A stretch of 5,912 nt of DNA, taken from NCBI GenBank assembly GCA_014859225.1, contig JACUUP010000089.1, forward strand, positions 1 through 5,912, in the 5' to 3' direction. Source of the stretch: Candidatus Aerophobota bacterium. Lineage in GTDB: Bacteria; Aerophobota; Aerophobia; Aerophobales; B3-G15. The notes beneath the pieces are model-generated. The model did no database searches. It saw only the letters and a program-made list of their open reading frames with translations, and was not told where the DNA came from. This document shows, piece after piece, positions 1-5,509 of the stretch. Each line of letters begins with the position of its first letter. Positions within the stretch are counted from its first letter, which is position 1. A program made the position numbers and the translations under genes.

Positions 1-4
1 TATT

Positions 5-26
5 CAAAATCCGTTTGCGGATTTTG
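5..26 (-). terminator. Hairpin terminator downstream of the serine tRNA genes
   Basis: A perfect 9-bp inverted repeat (CAAAATCCG / CGGATTTTG) encloses a 4-nt loop. Read on the minus strand it lies about 40 nt past the 3' end of the tRNA pair, and its descending arm ends in TTTT. This is the expected position and form of an intrinsic terminator for the tRNA transcript. The stem is symmetric, so it could also act on plus-strand transcripts entering from the left. The T-run is short, which limits confidence. Confidence 0.55.
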
Positions 27-64
27 TTCAAAGAAAGTTCGGATTTCGTCCAAAAAGTGAAAAT

Positions 65-157
65 TGGCGGAGAGGGAGGGATTCGAACCCTCGGGAGAGC
101 TTTTAACCCCCCACACGATTTCCAATCGTGCACTTTCGACCACTCAGTCACCTCTCC
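65..157 (-). tRNA. tRNA-Ser (anticodon GGA)
   Basis: On the minus strand the 5' acceptor arm GGAGAGG (151-157) pairs with CCTCTCC (69-75). It is followed by discriminator G73 (68), typical of serine tRNAs, and an encoded CCA (65-67). The anticodon loop TTGGAAA, closed by CACGA/TCGTG, presents GGA (complement at 121-123), which reads UCC and UCU codons. The GTTCGAATC T-loop motif and a long class II variable arm, expected for serine tRNAs, are both visible. It lies 35 nt downstream of the second serine tRNA and was probably transcribed with it. Confidence 0.97.
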
Positions 158-192
158 GTATTAATGGACATTTATCGTTTAGGGTAGGTATG

Positions 193-281
193 TGGCGGAG
201 GGGCTGGGACTCGAACCCAGACAGGCGCAATGCCCTTCACCGGTTTTCAAGACCGGCTCCTTGCCATTCGGACACCCCTCC
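193..281 (-). tRNA. tRNA-Ser (anticodon UGA)
   Basis: On the minus strand the acceptor stem GGAGGGG (275-281) pairs with CCCCTCC (197-203). Discriminator G (196) and an encoded CCA (193-195) follow. The anticodon loop CTTGAAA, closed by CCGGT/ACCGG, gives TGA (complement at 247-249), which reads UCA, UCG and UCU by wobble and modification. The long variable arm and GGTTCGAGTCC T-arm fit a class II serine tRNA. It is the promoter-proximal gene of the pair. No terminator separates it from the GGA gene. Confidence 0.97.
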
Positions 282-324
282 TGCTTATATAAATACAGCT
301 TCTATTTTTTGGATATTATCTTCT

Positions 325-355
325 ATTATATTAATGATTTTTTTATCTAAGGCAA
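325..355 (-). promoter_or_regulatory. Candidate sigma-70 promoter for the tRNA pair
   Basis: On the minus strand a perfect TATAAT (325-330) lies 19 bp from TTGCCT (350-355), which matches the first three -35 bases. Transcription would start around 318, giving a leader of about 37 nt before the UGA tRNA. The 19-bp spacer is longer than ideal. An alternative -10 (TATATA) lies just upstream of the tRNA but has no good -35 partner. Confidence 0.35.
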
Positions 356-520
356 TACAAGGATACTTATACATTTAAAAGAGATAATTTCTGCATAAGC
401 GTTAGCTAAGTAAAGACAGCAATGTAACCGCACCCTTCCTGGTACGTATTTTAGTGGATAGTTACTTTTTCCCCAAATACTAAATGTTGAGACCTGGTCC
501 CATCAGTCAATAGAAGTTGA

Positions 521-548
521 TTGACATAATAAGAAATGGTGGTAAAGT
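521..548 (+). promoter_or_regulatory. Candidate sigma-70 promoter of the signalling operon
   Basis: A perfect -35 TTGACA (521-526) is followed after 16 bp by TAAAGT (543-548), which matches four of six -10 bases. The predicted start near 555 would give a leader of about 73 nt before the GGDEF start codon. The inverted repeat GTCAAT-N8-ATTGAC (506-525) overlaps the -35 box and could be an operator. The -10 is weak, so the promoter may depend on a regulator. Confidence 0.45.
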
Positions 549-627
549 GATGTTGGACAGAGAAAATCAACAGTTAGTTATTAGTATTAAAGTTATGAAA
601 AACCTTTTATAGACGGGGAGGGAAAAA

Positions 628-1527
628 ATGCCATTTAAAAAAGATGAAAGAAAAGTATCTACAGGTGGGGGAGTTTTTCTTAGATATTTTACCTTCTTCA
701 TCCTGGGCATATCTCTTATCGCTGTTCTTTTACACTTTATCTTTTTCCAGGTAAGGTATCCTGCGCAAATAGGTGCAGTCATCACCGACATCGTAATCCT
801 TGCTATAATAGTTAGCATACTTTTTGAAACATACCATCTGGGCAGGCTATGGCAAGGTCCCTTTATCTGGATTAATGTTGGAATTTTTTTCTTTTTTATG
901 GGATTTTTACTGGAGCTTTTAGGTGAGTTTTTTGTAAAGCCAGGTTTTATGCGCTACAGTATAGAAAATGGTCCAAAGCTACTTGCCTTTGGAATTTTAG
1001 CCTGGGGGTTTTTTCAGTGGGGTAAGGAAAAGTTTGAGGTGAGCAGAAAAGTTGAAACGTTAAAAGAGATAGATGGCCCGACGGGTCTTCCCAACAGGTC
1101 CAGTTTTAATCAAGAACTTGAAAGACGTGAGAGGATTGCCAGAAGGTATGGAGAGCTTTTTTCCCTGATTTACCTGAACATAGATAACTTCAGAAGATAC
1201 AACGAAGATGCCGGAGAAATTCTGGGAGATGCCCTGTTAAAGAAGATGGCTGAGCTCATTTCCCAAAATGTAAGAGGTGGAGATATTAGCTTCAGGTATG
1301 GAGGGGATGAATTTATGGCTCTTCTTCCCGGGGTTAAAGGAGAAATTAGCGAGAAAATAGCCTCTAGGCTAAGAGCAAAAGTAGAGGATGAGTTTAAAAA
1401 AGAAGGGATAACCACAAGTTTAGCTGTTGCCTCTTATGAGCAGGATAAAAACATCATTAAAAGACTTGAGGAGGCAATGCTTATGGCAAAAACTGCAGGG
1501 AAAAACAGGGTATATAAAGCAGACTGA
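628..1527 (+). CDS. Membrane-anchored GGDEF diguanylate cyclase
   Basis: Predicted diguanylate cyclase (2 GTP to c-di-GMP), 299 residues, anchored in the inner membrane. The N-terminal third has four hydrophobic segments at about residues 17-40, 47-68, 79-102 and 115-131, with no recognised sensor domain. The GGDEF domain runs from about 147 to the end, starting with the usual GPTGLPNR entry motif. The active-site loop GGDEF is intact at 225-229. The product-inhibition I-site RxxD (RGGD, 216-219) lies exactly five residues before it. N192 and D201 fit the guanine-contacting positions. One oddity is that the first metal-ligand Asp of the DxD motif is Asn184 (LNIDNF), so activity may be reduced. 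The ATG follows a strong GGGGAGGG ribosome binding site (615-622). It is the first of four same-strand signalling genes; the gap to the kinase gene is 62 bp. The domain call is firm; catalytic competence is uncertain. Confidence 0.93.
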   Translation: MPFKKDERKVSTGGGVFLRYFTFFILGISLIAVLLHFIFFQVRYPAQIGAVITDIVILAIIVSILFETYHLGRLWQGPFIWINVGIFFFFMGFLLELLGEFFVKPGFMRYSIENGPKLLAFGILAWGFFQWGKEKFEVSRKVETLKEIDGPTGLPNRSSFNQELERRERIARRYGELFSLIYLNIDNFRRYNEDAGEILGDALLKKMAELISQNVRGGDISFRYGGDEFMALLPGVKGEISEKIASRLRAKVEDEFKKEGITTSLAVASYEQDKNIIKRLEEAMLMAKTAGKNRVYKAD

Positions 1528-1589
1528 TTAACTTGAAAAAATTTTATAAAAACATCTATATGCTATAGCTTGGAAAAAGAGGAGCGCAG

Positions 1590-2684
1590 GTGAGCAAGCA
1601 GCTTTATAAAGTAATTCTTGATGTTTTGCCTCAGGCTATCCTCGTTTTAAATAAGGACCTGAGAGTGATAGTATGTAATCAAAGATGTGAGAGCTTTTTC
1701 TTAAAATCAATAGAGGACATCGTAGGCAAAAAGCTATCCGAGATTACTTACGACGAAGAGCTTGCCAGTAAAGCTAAAGTAGTGCTGCAAGATGCAAAAG
1801 TTGAAACCAAATTTGTTGAATTTCACCTGGATATAAAAAAAGAGAGCCCAAAAATCCTGAGAGCCACGATAACTCCTTTCCACAGGGAAGATTTTGGCAT
1901 TCCCTCCTGTCTTGTAATGTTAGAAGACATTACCGGACAGGTTGAACTTGAGGAAAAAGTGCTGCAATCAGAAAAGCTCGCCGGGATGGGACTTCTGGCA
2001 CGAAGGATAGTGCATGAGCTCGGGAATCCATTAAGCATCATGACCTCAACACTTCAGTATGTCCAGCCTATACTTGAGAATATCAACAATCAAGAAGTGA
2101 CAGAGACTATGGAAACCCTCAGAGAAAGTGCCCACCAGATGTATACCCTGCTGCAGAATCTTTCTGATTTTTCAAGCTCAAAGCGGCCTCAATTTGAAGT
2201 ATGCAAGTTTCATCAAATTTTGCTCCAACTTTTCACCCTTATCAGCAAAGAAGCCGAGATGCACAATATCAGTATCCAAAAAGAGTTTGACGACAGGATT
2301 ACCGGCTGCGATGTAGATAAACAACAGATAAGACAACTTTTTCTAAATCTCTTTAAAAATGCTATTGAGGCTATGCCCCGGGGAGGGAAACTGTACGTAA
2401 AGACATGCCTTGCTCCAAAAGATTCACCAGAAAATGAAGACAGAGTTCTTGTAGAGATTTCTGATAGCGGAGAAGGAATTAGCAAAGCGGAAATGCAGTA
2501 TATCTTCAAACCTTTTTATTCTACAAAGCCAAGAGGCACAGGATTGGGACTTTCCTTCTGTCGACGGGTTGCAGAAGAACATGAGGGAGAGCTCCTGGTG
2601 AAAAGTGAGTTAAGAAAAGGGACCACATTTATGGTGAGTTTACCTGTAAAACAGACTAACATAAGAGATTATGCAAAGAATTAG
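1590..2684 (+). CDS. Soluble PAS-domain sensor histidine kinase, NtrB-like
   Basis: Cytoplasmic histidine kinase of 364 residues with no membrane segment. Residues about 1-120 form a PAS domain (VLPQAILVLNKD start, ending LEDITGQ). A HisKA dimerisation domain follows, with H-box HELGNPL and phospho-acceptor His142. The HATPase_c domain is complete: N-box NLFKNAIEAM (N257), G1 box DSGEGI (D292), F-box FKPFYSTK and G2 box GTGLGL (316-321). The layout matches NtrB-type partners of sigma-54 activators, and its stop codon lies 2 bp before the next gene, which encodes such an activator, so they are very likely cognate. The start is GTG, chosen because AGGAG (1580-1584) lies 5 nt upstream and the PAS domain begins at once. 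The upstream gap contains CTATATGCTATAG (1556-1568), an inverted repeat with an extended -10-like TGCTATAGC, so a weak internal promoter is possible. The ligand is unknown. Confidence 0.95.
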   Translation: MSKQLYKVILDVLPQAILVLNKDLRVIVCNQRCESFFLKSIEDIVGKKLSEITYDEELASKAKVVLQDAKVETKFVEFHLDIKKESPKILRATITPFHREDFGIPSCLVMLEDITGQVELEEKVLQSEKLAGMGLLARRIVHELGNPLSIMTSTLQYVQPILENINNQEVTETMETLRESAHQMYTLLQNLSDFSSSKRPQFEVCKFHQILLQLFTLISKEAEMHNISIQKEFDDRITGCDVDKQQIRQLFLNLFKNAIEAMPRGGKLYVKTCLAPKDSPENEDRVLVEISDSGEGISKAEMQYIFKPFYSTKPRGTGLGLSFCRRVAEEHEGELLVKSELRKGTTFMVSLPVKQTNIRDYAKN

Positions 2685-2686
2685 GT

Positions 2687-4082
2687 ATGTATATGAGGAA
2701 CAATCGCCCGACTATTCTTGTGATTGATGATGAGCTTCTGGTACACAAAGTCATCTTGCGCCTGTTAAAGCCAGAGTTTTCTGTTGAGAAGGCTTTGTGC
2801 GGACAGGAAGGACTTAAAAAGATAGAGCTTATGACACCTGACCTCATCCTTTTAGACTTAAGGATGCCCAAAATGAGCGGCATGAGTGTTTTAAAGAAAG
2901 TGGTGGGAAAAAATGAAGATATCCCGGTTATCATTCTTACCGCTTATGGAAATGTAAGCTCAGCAGTTGAGGCAATAAAGCTTGGAGCAGCAGATTACAT
3001 TGAAAAGCCTTTTGATAATCAGAAACTTAAGAGGATGCTGGAAAAGCTTCTGGAAAGAAAGAAAAATATCCAGACAGTTGCAGATGAGATGGGTATTGTG
3101 GGAAAAAGCCCACAAGTTCAAAAAGCCTGGGAACTGGTTAAGAAATTTGGACCCACGGATATCCCCATTCTCCTCCAGGGGGAAACTGGTACGGGTAAAG
3201 AACTTTTTTCAAGAGCCGTTCACTTTCTCAGCAAGCGACACAGGGAAGCCTTTGTGCCCGTTGATTGCTCCTCTTTACCTGAATCTTTAATAGAAAGTGA
3301 GCTTTTTGGATACAAAAAAGGAGCTTTTACCGATGCAGATAAGGACAAAGCGGGGCGACTGGACTGCGCTCATGGGGGAACCTTATTTTTGGATGAGATT
3401 GGCAACCTTCCCACAAAAGACCAGATAAAACTTTTGAGAGTCCTTCAGGAAAAACAGTACATTCCCCTGGGAGCAAAAGAAGCTAAAAGTCTTGATGTGC
3501 GTGTGGTGAGTGCAAGTAATGCTAACCTTAAAGAAGCTATTGAGCGAGGCAATTTCAGAGAAGACCTTTACTACCGTATCAGTGGAGTAGTTATTGAACT
3601 TCCTTGCTTGAGGGAAAGGGAGGGTGATGTAGAGACTCTTACCCGATATTTTGTAGAAAAATATGGAAGAAAATACAATAAGCCCAACGTAGAGATTTCA
3701 GATGAGGCTACACATCTTTTATGCTCCTACGGCTGGCCGGGAAATGTTCGGGAGCTTGAATATGTAATAGCCCGGGCAGCTGTTCTTTCAGATAAGGTTA
3801 TTTTCCCCTCACACCTTCTTTTATATTCCCAAAAGAAAAGTTTTACTTCAGGTGAAAATTACGCGGAAGGAATTAATGTAGAGGTAAAATTTGACTCCAG
3901 CTTTAAAGGACCGATTGATTTAAAAAAGGTAAAAAAAAAGGTTAGTAGAAAAATTTGAGAGACTCACCATTGATGAGATGAAAAAAAGAACCTCTTTAAA
4001 TCAAATTCAACTTGCAGAGTTTCTCGGTATAGACCCCAAAACCTTACGCAGCAGGATAAAAAATGATTCTCATAGTAGATGA
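2687..4082 (+). CDS. NtrC-family sigma-54 response regulator, frameshifted near its C-terminus
   Basis: Phosphorylation-controlled activator of sigma-54 RNA polymerase. The receiver (residues about 8-125) has D14/D15, phospho-acceptor D57, T85 and K107. The AAA+ domain (about 137-380) has Walker A GETGTGKE (165-172), the sigma-54 contact loop as GAFTDA (212-217) rather than GAFTGA, Walker B GGTLFLDE, likely arginine fingers at FREDLYYR, and GNVREL. The first frame stops at 3956-3958 after 423 residues. The missing Fis-type helix-turn-helix is found one frame over up to a stop at 4080-4082 (LVEKFERL ... FLGIDPKTLRSRIK). The second frame is blocked by TAA at 3930-3932, so the shift must lie between 3933 and 3941, in the run of nine A. 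Eight A would restore one protein. It starts 2 bp after the kinase; ATG 2693 is an alternative with better-spaced AGGT. The full-length gene overlaps the next by 20 nt. Family certain; whether the indel is real is open. Confidence 0.93.
3931..3939 (+). other. Run of nine A at the frameshift site
   Basis: The homopolymer sits where the reading frame of the sigma-54 activator is lost. The upstream frame reads on for only five codons to TGA, while the helix-turn-helix frame is open only from 3933 onward. The frame change needed is +1 (equivalent to -2). One surplus A in the sequence, or RNA polymerase slippage giving eight or eleven A, would join the halves. Confidence 0.85.
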
Positions 4083-4428
4083 CCAAAAAAGTATGTGCTG
4101 GATTCTATCCAAAATTCTCTCAGAGGCTGGATTTTTGGTGGAAACCACACAAACAGCCGAAGAGGCTCTTTTAATAGCAGCTAACAATAAAATCCGGGCG
4201 GCAATCATAGACTACCGACTGCCGGATAAAAATGGATTTGACCTTTTTTTAGAGCTTAAAAAGTGCAATCCAAAAATCCTGGGTGTGCTCATCAGCTCCT
4301 ACGGTTCAAAAGAGCTCAGAGAAAAGGCCACCCAGCTCGGTTTTTACGCCTACTTTGACAAACCCTTCCAAAATCAGGCCATCGTTACTGCTCTGCAAGC
4401 GGGTCTTGAGAAAACCATGGGAAATTAA
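4063..4428 (+). CDS. Stand-alone CheY-like receiver domain protein
   Basis: Single-domain response regulator of 121 residues, cytoplasmic, with no output domain. All phosphorylation residues are present: acidic pair D6/D7 (VDDQ), phospho-acceptor D50 (IIDYRLPD), S78 at the Thr/Ser position, and K100 in DKPF. Such proteins act by protein contact or as phosphate shuttles or sinks; the kinase encoded upstream is the natural donor. The ATG lies inside the last codons of the full-length sigma-54 activator (20-nt overlap), and AGGA (4053-4056) is 6 nt upstream, so it is translationally coupled to that gene. It closes the signalling operon, followed by a strong hairpin. Its C-terminal 25-30 residues have a degraded relative at 5264-5371, showing that a second receiver gene once lay downstream. 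The partner or target is not identifiable from the sequence. Confidence 0.92.
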   Translation: MILIVDDQKSMCWILSKILSEAGFLVETTQTAEEALLIAANNKIRAAIIDYRLPDKNGFDLFLELKKCNPKILGVLISSYGSKELREKATQLGFYAYFDKPFQNQAIVTALQAGLEKTMGN

Positions 4429-4434
4429 CACCCA

Positions 4435-4460
4435 AAATTGGGGAATCAATTCCCCAATTT
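4435..4460 (+). terminator. Long perfect hairpin ending the signalling operon
   Basis: A 12-bp perfect inverted repeat (AAATTGGGGAAT / ATTCCCCAATTT) with a 2-nt centre begins 6 bp after the receiver stop codon. It has only three T after the stem, so intrinsic termination may be incomplete, though the stem is strong and symmetric. A diverged copy occurs at 5376-5405 at the same offset from the receiver remnant, so it was probably duplicated with the gene. Confidence 0.6.
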
Positions 4461-4463
4461 CCC

Positions 4464-4491
4464 TTGACAAGGTATAAATTTATGGGAGAAT
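4464..4491 (+). promoter_or_regulatory. Sigma-70-type promoter of the toxin-antitoxin pair
   Basis: A perfect TTGACA (4464-4469) is followed by a 16-bp spacer and GAGAAT (4486-4491). An extended -10 TG sits at 4483-4484, which compensates for the imperfect hexamer. The predicted start near 4498 leaves only about 10 nt before the ATG at 4509, with no Shine-Dalgarno. The -35 begins 3 bp after the upstream terminator hairpin, so the module has its own promoter. Confidence 0.6.
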
Positions 4492-4508
4492 GTGTAATAC
4501 GTTGAAAA

Positions 4509-4862
4509 ATGAAAAAACCAAAGGGATATAGATTAGATAGTAGAAAAATAGAAGATCCGATTATTTTGAAGTTTATTAAGGATAGCAAAAACCTGAGAGA
4601 GAGAATAGAGAGGATATATCTTTTTGGGTCACGGGCAAGAGGCAATGAAAAACCAGATTCAGACTATGATTTGCTCATAGTTGCCGACCATCCTGATGCA
4701 AAATTTAGAGAAAAAATATACGATATAGTTATTGATATTTTACTTGAGACAGGAAAGCTTATTTCTCTGAAGATTTTTACAGGAAAAGAATTCAGAAAGT
4801 TGTGTCAAGCCCATACACCGTTTATGAAAAATATTCAAAGAGAGGGTATTAGAATTGGATAA
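4509..4862 (+). CDS. mntA: MntA-type nucleotidyltransferase antitoxin
   Basis: Small minimal nucleotidyltransferase of 117 residues. The signature GSx10DxD is intact: G40-S41 in LFGSRARG and D52/D54 in DSDYDL. D76 (VIDIL) is a candidate third metal ligand. In characterised MntA/HepT pairs this enzyme transfers AMP to the HEPN toxin and silences it; that is family knowledge, not shown here. A short N-terminal extension of about 30 residues precedes the core. The ATG is the first possible start because TGA (4503-4505) is in frame just upstream. There is no Shine-Dalgarno, so translation may be near-leaderless. The 3' end overlaps the HEPN gene by 8 bp, the usual order and coupling of this system. 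It appears more AT-rich than the signalling genes, in line with acquisition. The symbol is by family; orthology is not established. Confidence 0.87.
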   Translation: MKKPKGYRLDSRKIEDPIILKFIKDSKNLRERIERIYLFGSRARGNEKPDSDYDLLIVADHPDAKFREKIYDIVIDILLETGKLISLKIFTGKEFRKLCQAHTPFMKNIQREGIRIG

Positions 4863-5283
4863 GAAGACTATCATCTTAATAAAAGGGTACATGGAGAAGG
4901 CACGAAACAAGTTAAGTGTTGCAGAAAAATTATTGGATGGCAAGGCTTATGATGATGCGGTCTCTCGTGCATATTATGCTGCTTTTCACGCTGCTCAAGC
5001 AATGCTTTTGATTGAGGGATTATCTGCAAATACACACCATGGGGTAGTAACTTTATTTGGACTCCATTTTGTTAAGACAGGAAAGATTGATAAAAAGTTT
5101 GGAAGATATTTAGCCAATCTAAAGGATGATAGAGAAAATGGAGACTATGAAATTTTTTCTACCATTGATGAAGAAGTAGCACAAAAAGCTGTAAAAGAGG
5201 CAGGGGAATTTGTAGCAGAAATAAACAAATTTATAACTCAATTAATACTTGCATCTCCCGCAGAAAAAAAACCTCAAGCTTGA
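4855..5283 (+). CDS. hepT: HEPN-domain toxin (HepT-like, COG1895-type)
   Basis: HEPN helical-bundle protein of 142 residues, presumed RNase-type toxin of the pair. The family pattern is clear: KARNKLSVAEKLL (16-27), DAVSRAYYAAFHAAQAML (34-51), THHGV (60-64), HFVKTGKI (71-78) and RENGDY (93-98). A canonical C-terminal Rx4-6H motif is not obvious; R93-E-N-G-D97-Y98 occupies that place, with Y98 a conceivable AMPylation target. An Rx6H (R38-H45) occurs in the second helix. The TTG start (4855) is preferred because GAGGG (4842-4846) sits 8 nt upstream, it couples to the antitoxin stop, and family members have a dozen residues before the KAxxxL helix. ATG 4891 is an alternative. The last ten or so residues (SPAEKKPQA) seem to be read from the receiver remnant, so the natural C-terminus may have been replaced at the insertion junction. 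Confidence 0.86.
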   Translation: MDKKTIILIKGYMEKARNKLSVAEKLLDGKAYDDAVSRAYYAAFHAAQAMLLIEGLSANTHHGVVTLFGLHFVKTGKIDKKFGRYLANLKDDRENGDYEIFSTIDEEVAQKAVKEAGEFVAEINKFITQLILASPAEKKPQA

Positions 5284-5371
5284 GTTCCATGCCTACTTTC
5301 GTGCATCCTTTTAGAACAAGGCCATCACTGCCATTCTTCAGGCAGATTTAAGAATTCTAAAGGGAGTCACT
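5264..5371 (+). pseudogene. 3' remnant of a second CheY-like receiver gene
   Basis: Read in frame from 5264, the translation includes LEFHAYF, then RASF, an in-frame TAG (5312-5314), NKAI and ILQADL. This aligns without gaps to residues 92-115 of the intact receiver (LGFYAYFDKPF-QNQAI-LQAGL), with about 13 of 24 residues identical. DNA identity is also visible, for example GCCTACTTT and GGCCATC at the same spacing. The catalytic DKPF Lys is lost (RASF), and everything upstream of about residue 87 is missing, replaced by the toxin-antitoxin genes. The fragment overlaps the last codons of the HEPN gene in another frame. It is followed at the equivalent offset by a diverged copy of the receiver gene's terminator hairpin. 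It is a dead duplicate, not an expressed gene. Confidence 0.82.
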
Positions 5372-5375
5372 ACCC

Positions 5376-5405
5376 GAAATTAGGGAAATTTTTCCCGAAC
5401 TTTTT
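5376..5405 (+). terminator. Hairpin plus T-run after the HEPN gene and receiver remnant
   Basis: The core stem GGGAAA/TTTCCC (5383-5388, 5391-5396) has a TT centre. It is extended by TT/AA and AA/TT pairs across single mismatches, and followed by TTTTT (5401-5405). It resembles a worn version of the palindrome at 4435-4460. It now probably terminates the toxin-antitoxin transcript before the gas vesicle promoter. Confidence 0.6.
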
Positions 5406-5425
5406 ACTACACCTTCCAGGCAAAT

Positions 5426-5451
5426 TTCGTAAAATCCTTAAAGCTTGCGAA
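5426..5451 (+). promoter_or_regulatory. Possible activator-binding inverted repeat upstream of the gvpA promoter
   Basis: TTCGTAA (5426-5432) and TTGCGAA (5445-5451) form a 7-bp inverted repeat with one mismatch, half-site centres 19 bp apart. It lies about 48-73 bp upstream of the predicted sigma-54 start. That is close to the range for enhancer sites bound by Fis-type domains, but nearer than most. There is no direct evidence of binding. Confidence 0.3.
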
Positions 5452-5472
5452 TTCTACCCTTTTTCTCCTTTT

Positions 5473-5487
5473 TGGCACATTTTTTGC
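5473..5487 (+). promoter_or_regulatory. Sigma-54 (RpoN) promoter of gvpA
   Basis: TGGCAC (5473-5478), five bases, then TTGC (5484-5487) matches the -24/-12 consensus at the invariant GG and GC with exact spacing. The predicted start is near 5499, about 150 nt before the gvpA ATG. Such promoters need an AAA+ activator; one is encoded at 2687-4082. Confidence 0.8.
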
Positions 5488-5509
5488 CCCATTAGATTGT
5501 TAGAGTATT

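Larger units (their letters stand above)
282..627. other. Non-coding divergent intergenic region
   Basis: This gap separates the minus-strand tRNA genes from the plus-strand GGDEF gene. No convincing protein is encoded on either strand. The left part is very AT-rich and holds the candidate tRNA promoter. The right part holds a TTGACA-type promoter overlapped by an inverted repeat (506-525). A weak inverted repeat GTAAC/GTTAC (424-428, 461-465) followed by five T lies between them. No riboswitch or small RNA is recognised with confidence. Confidence 0.6.

Noticed and set aside
64-378. Plus-strand reading frame of 104 codons
   Set aside because: It runs antisense through both tRNA genes, starts at TTG without a ribosome site, and its protein is the well-known false translation of tRNA sequence (REGFEPSG, RRGWDSNPD).
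394-435. Resemblance of GCGTTAGCTAA ... GACAGC ... GTAACCG to the 3' half of a c-di-GMP-I riboswitch
   Set aside because: Attractive next to a GGDEF gene, but the conserved 5' half and pairing arms are missing and the spacing is too short.
424-470. Inverted repeat GTAAC/GTTAC followed by five T as a terminator
   Set aside because: The stem is only five pairs with a very large loop, and no plus-strand gene lies upstream to terminate.
567-2934. Several minus-strand reading frames of 70-100 codons
   Set aside because: All lie opposite strongly supported signalling genes, lack ribosome sites, and show low-complexity antisense composition.
3933-3941. Programmed -1 ribosomal frameshifting in the sigma-54 activator
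   Set aside because: The required change is +1 or -2. A -1 shift on the A-run would not enter the helix-turn-helix frame.
4435-5405. Terminal inverted repeats of an insertion sequence
   Set aside because: There is no transposase and no evident target-site duplication, and both palindromes are self-contained hairpins next to receiver sequences, better explained by gene duplication.
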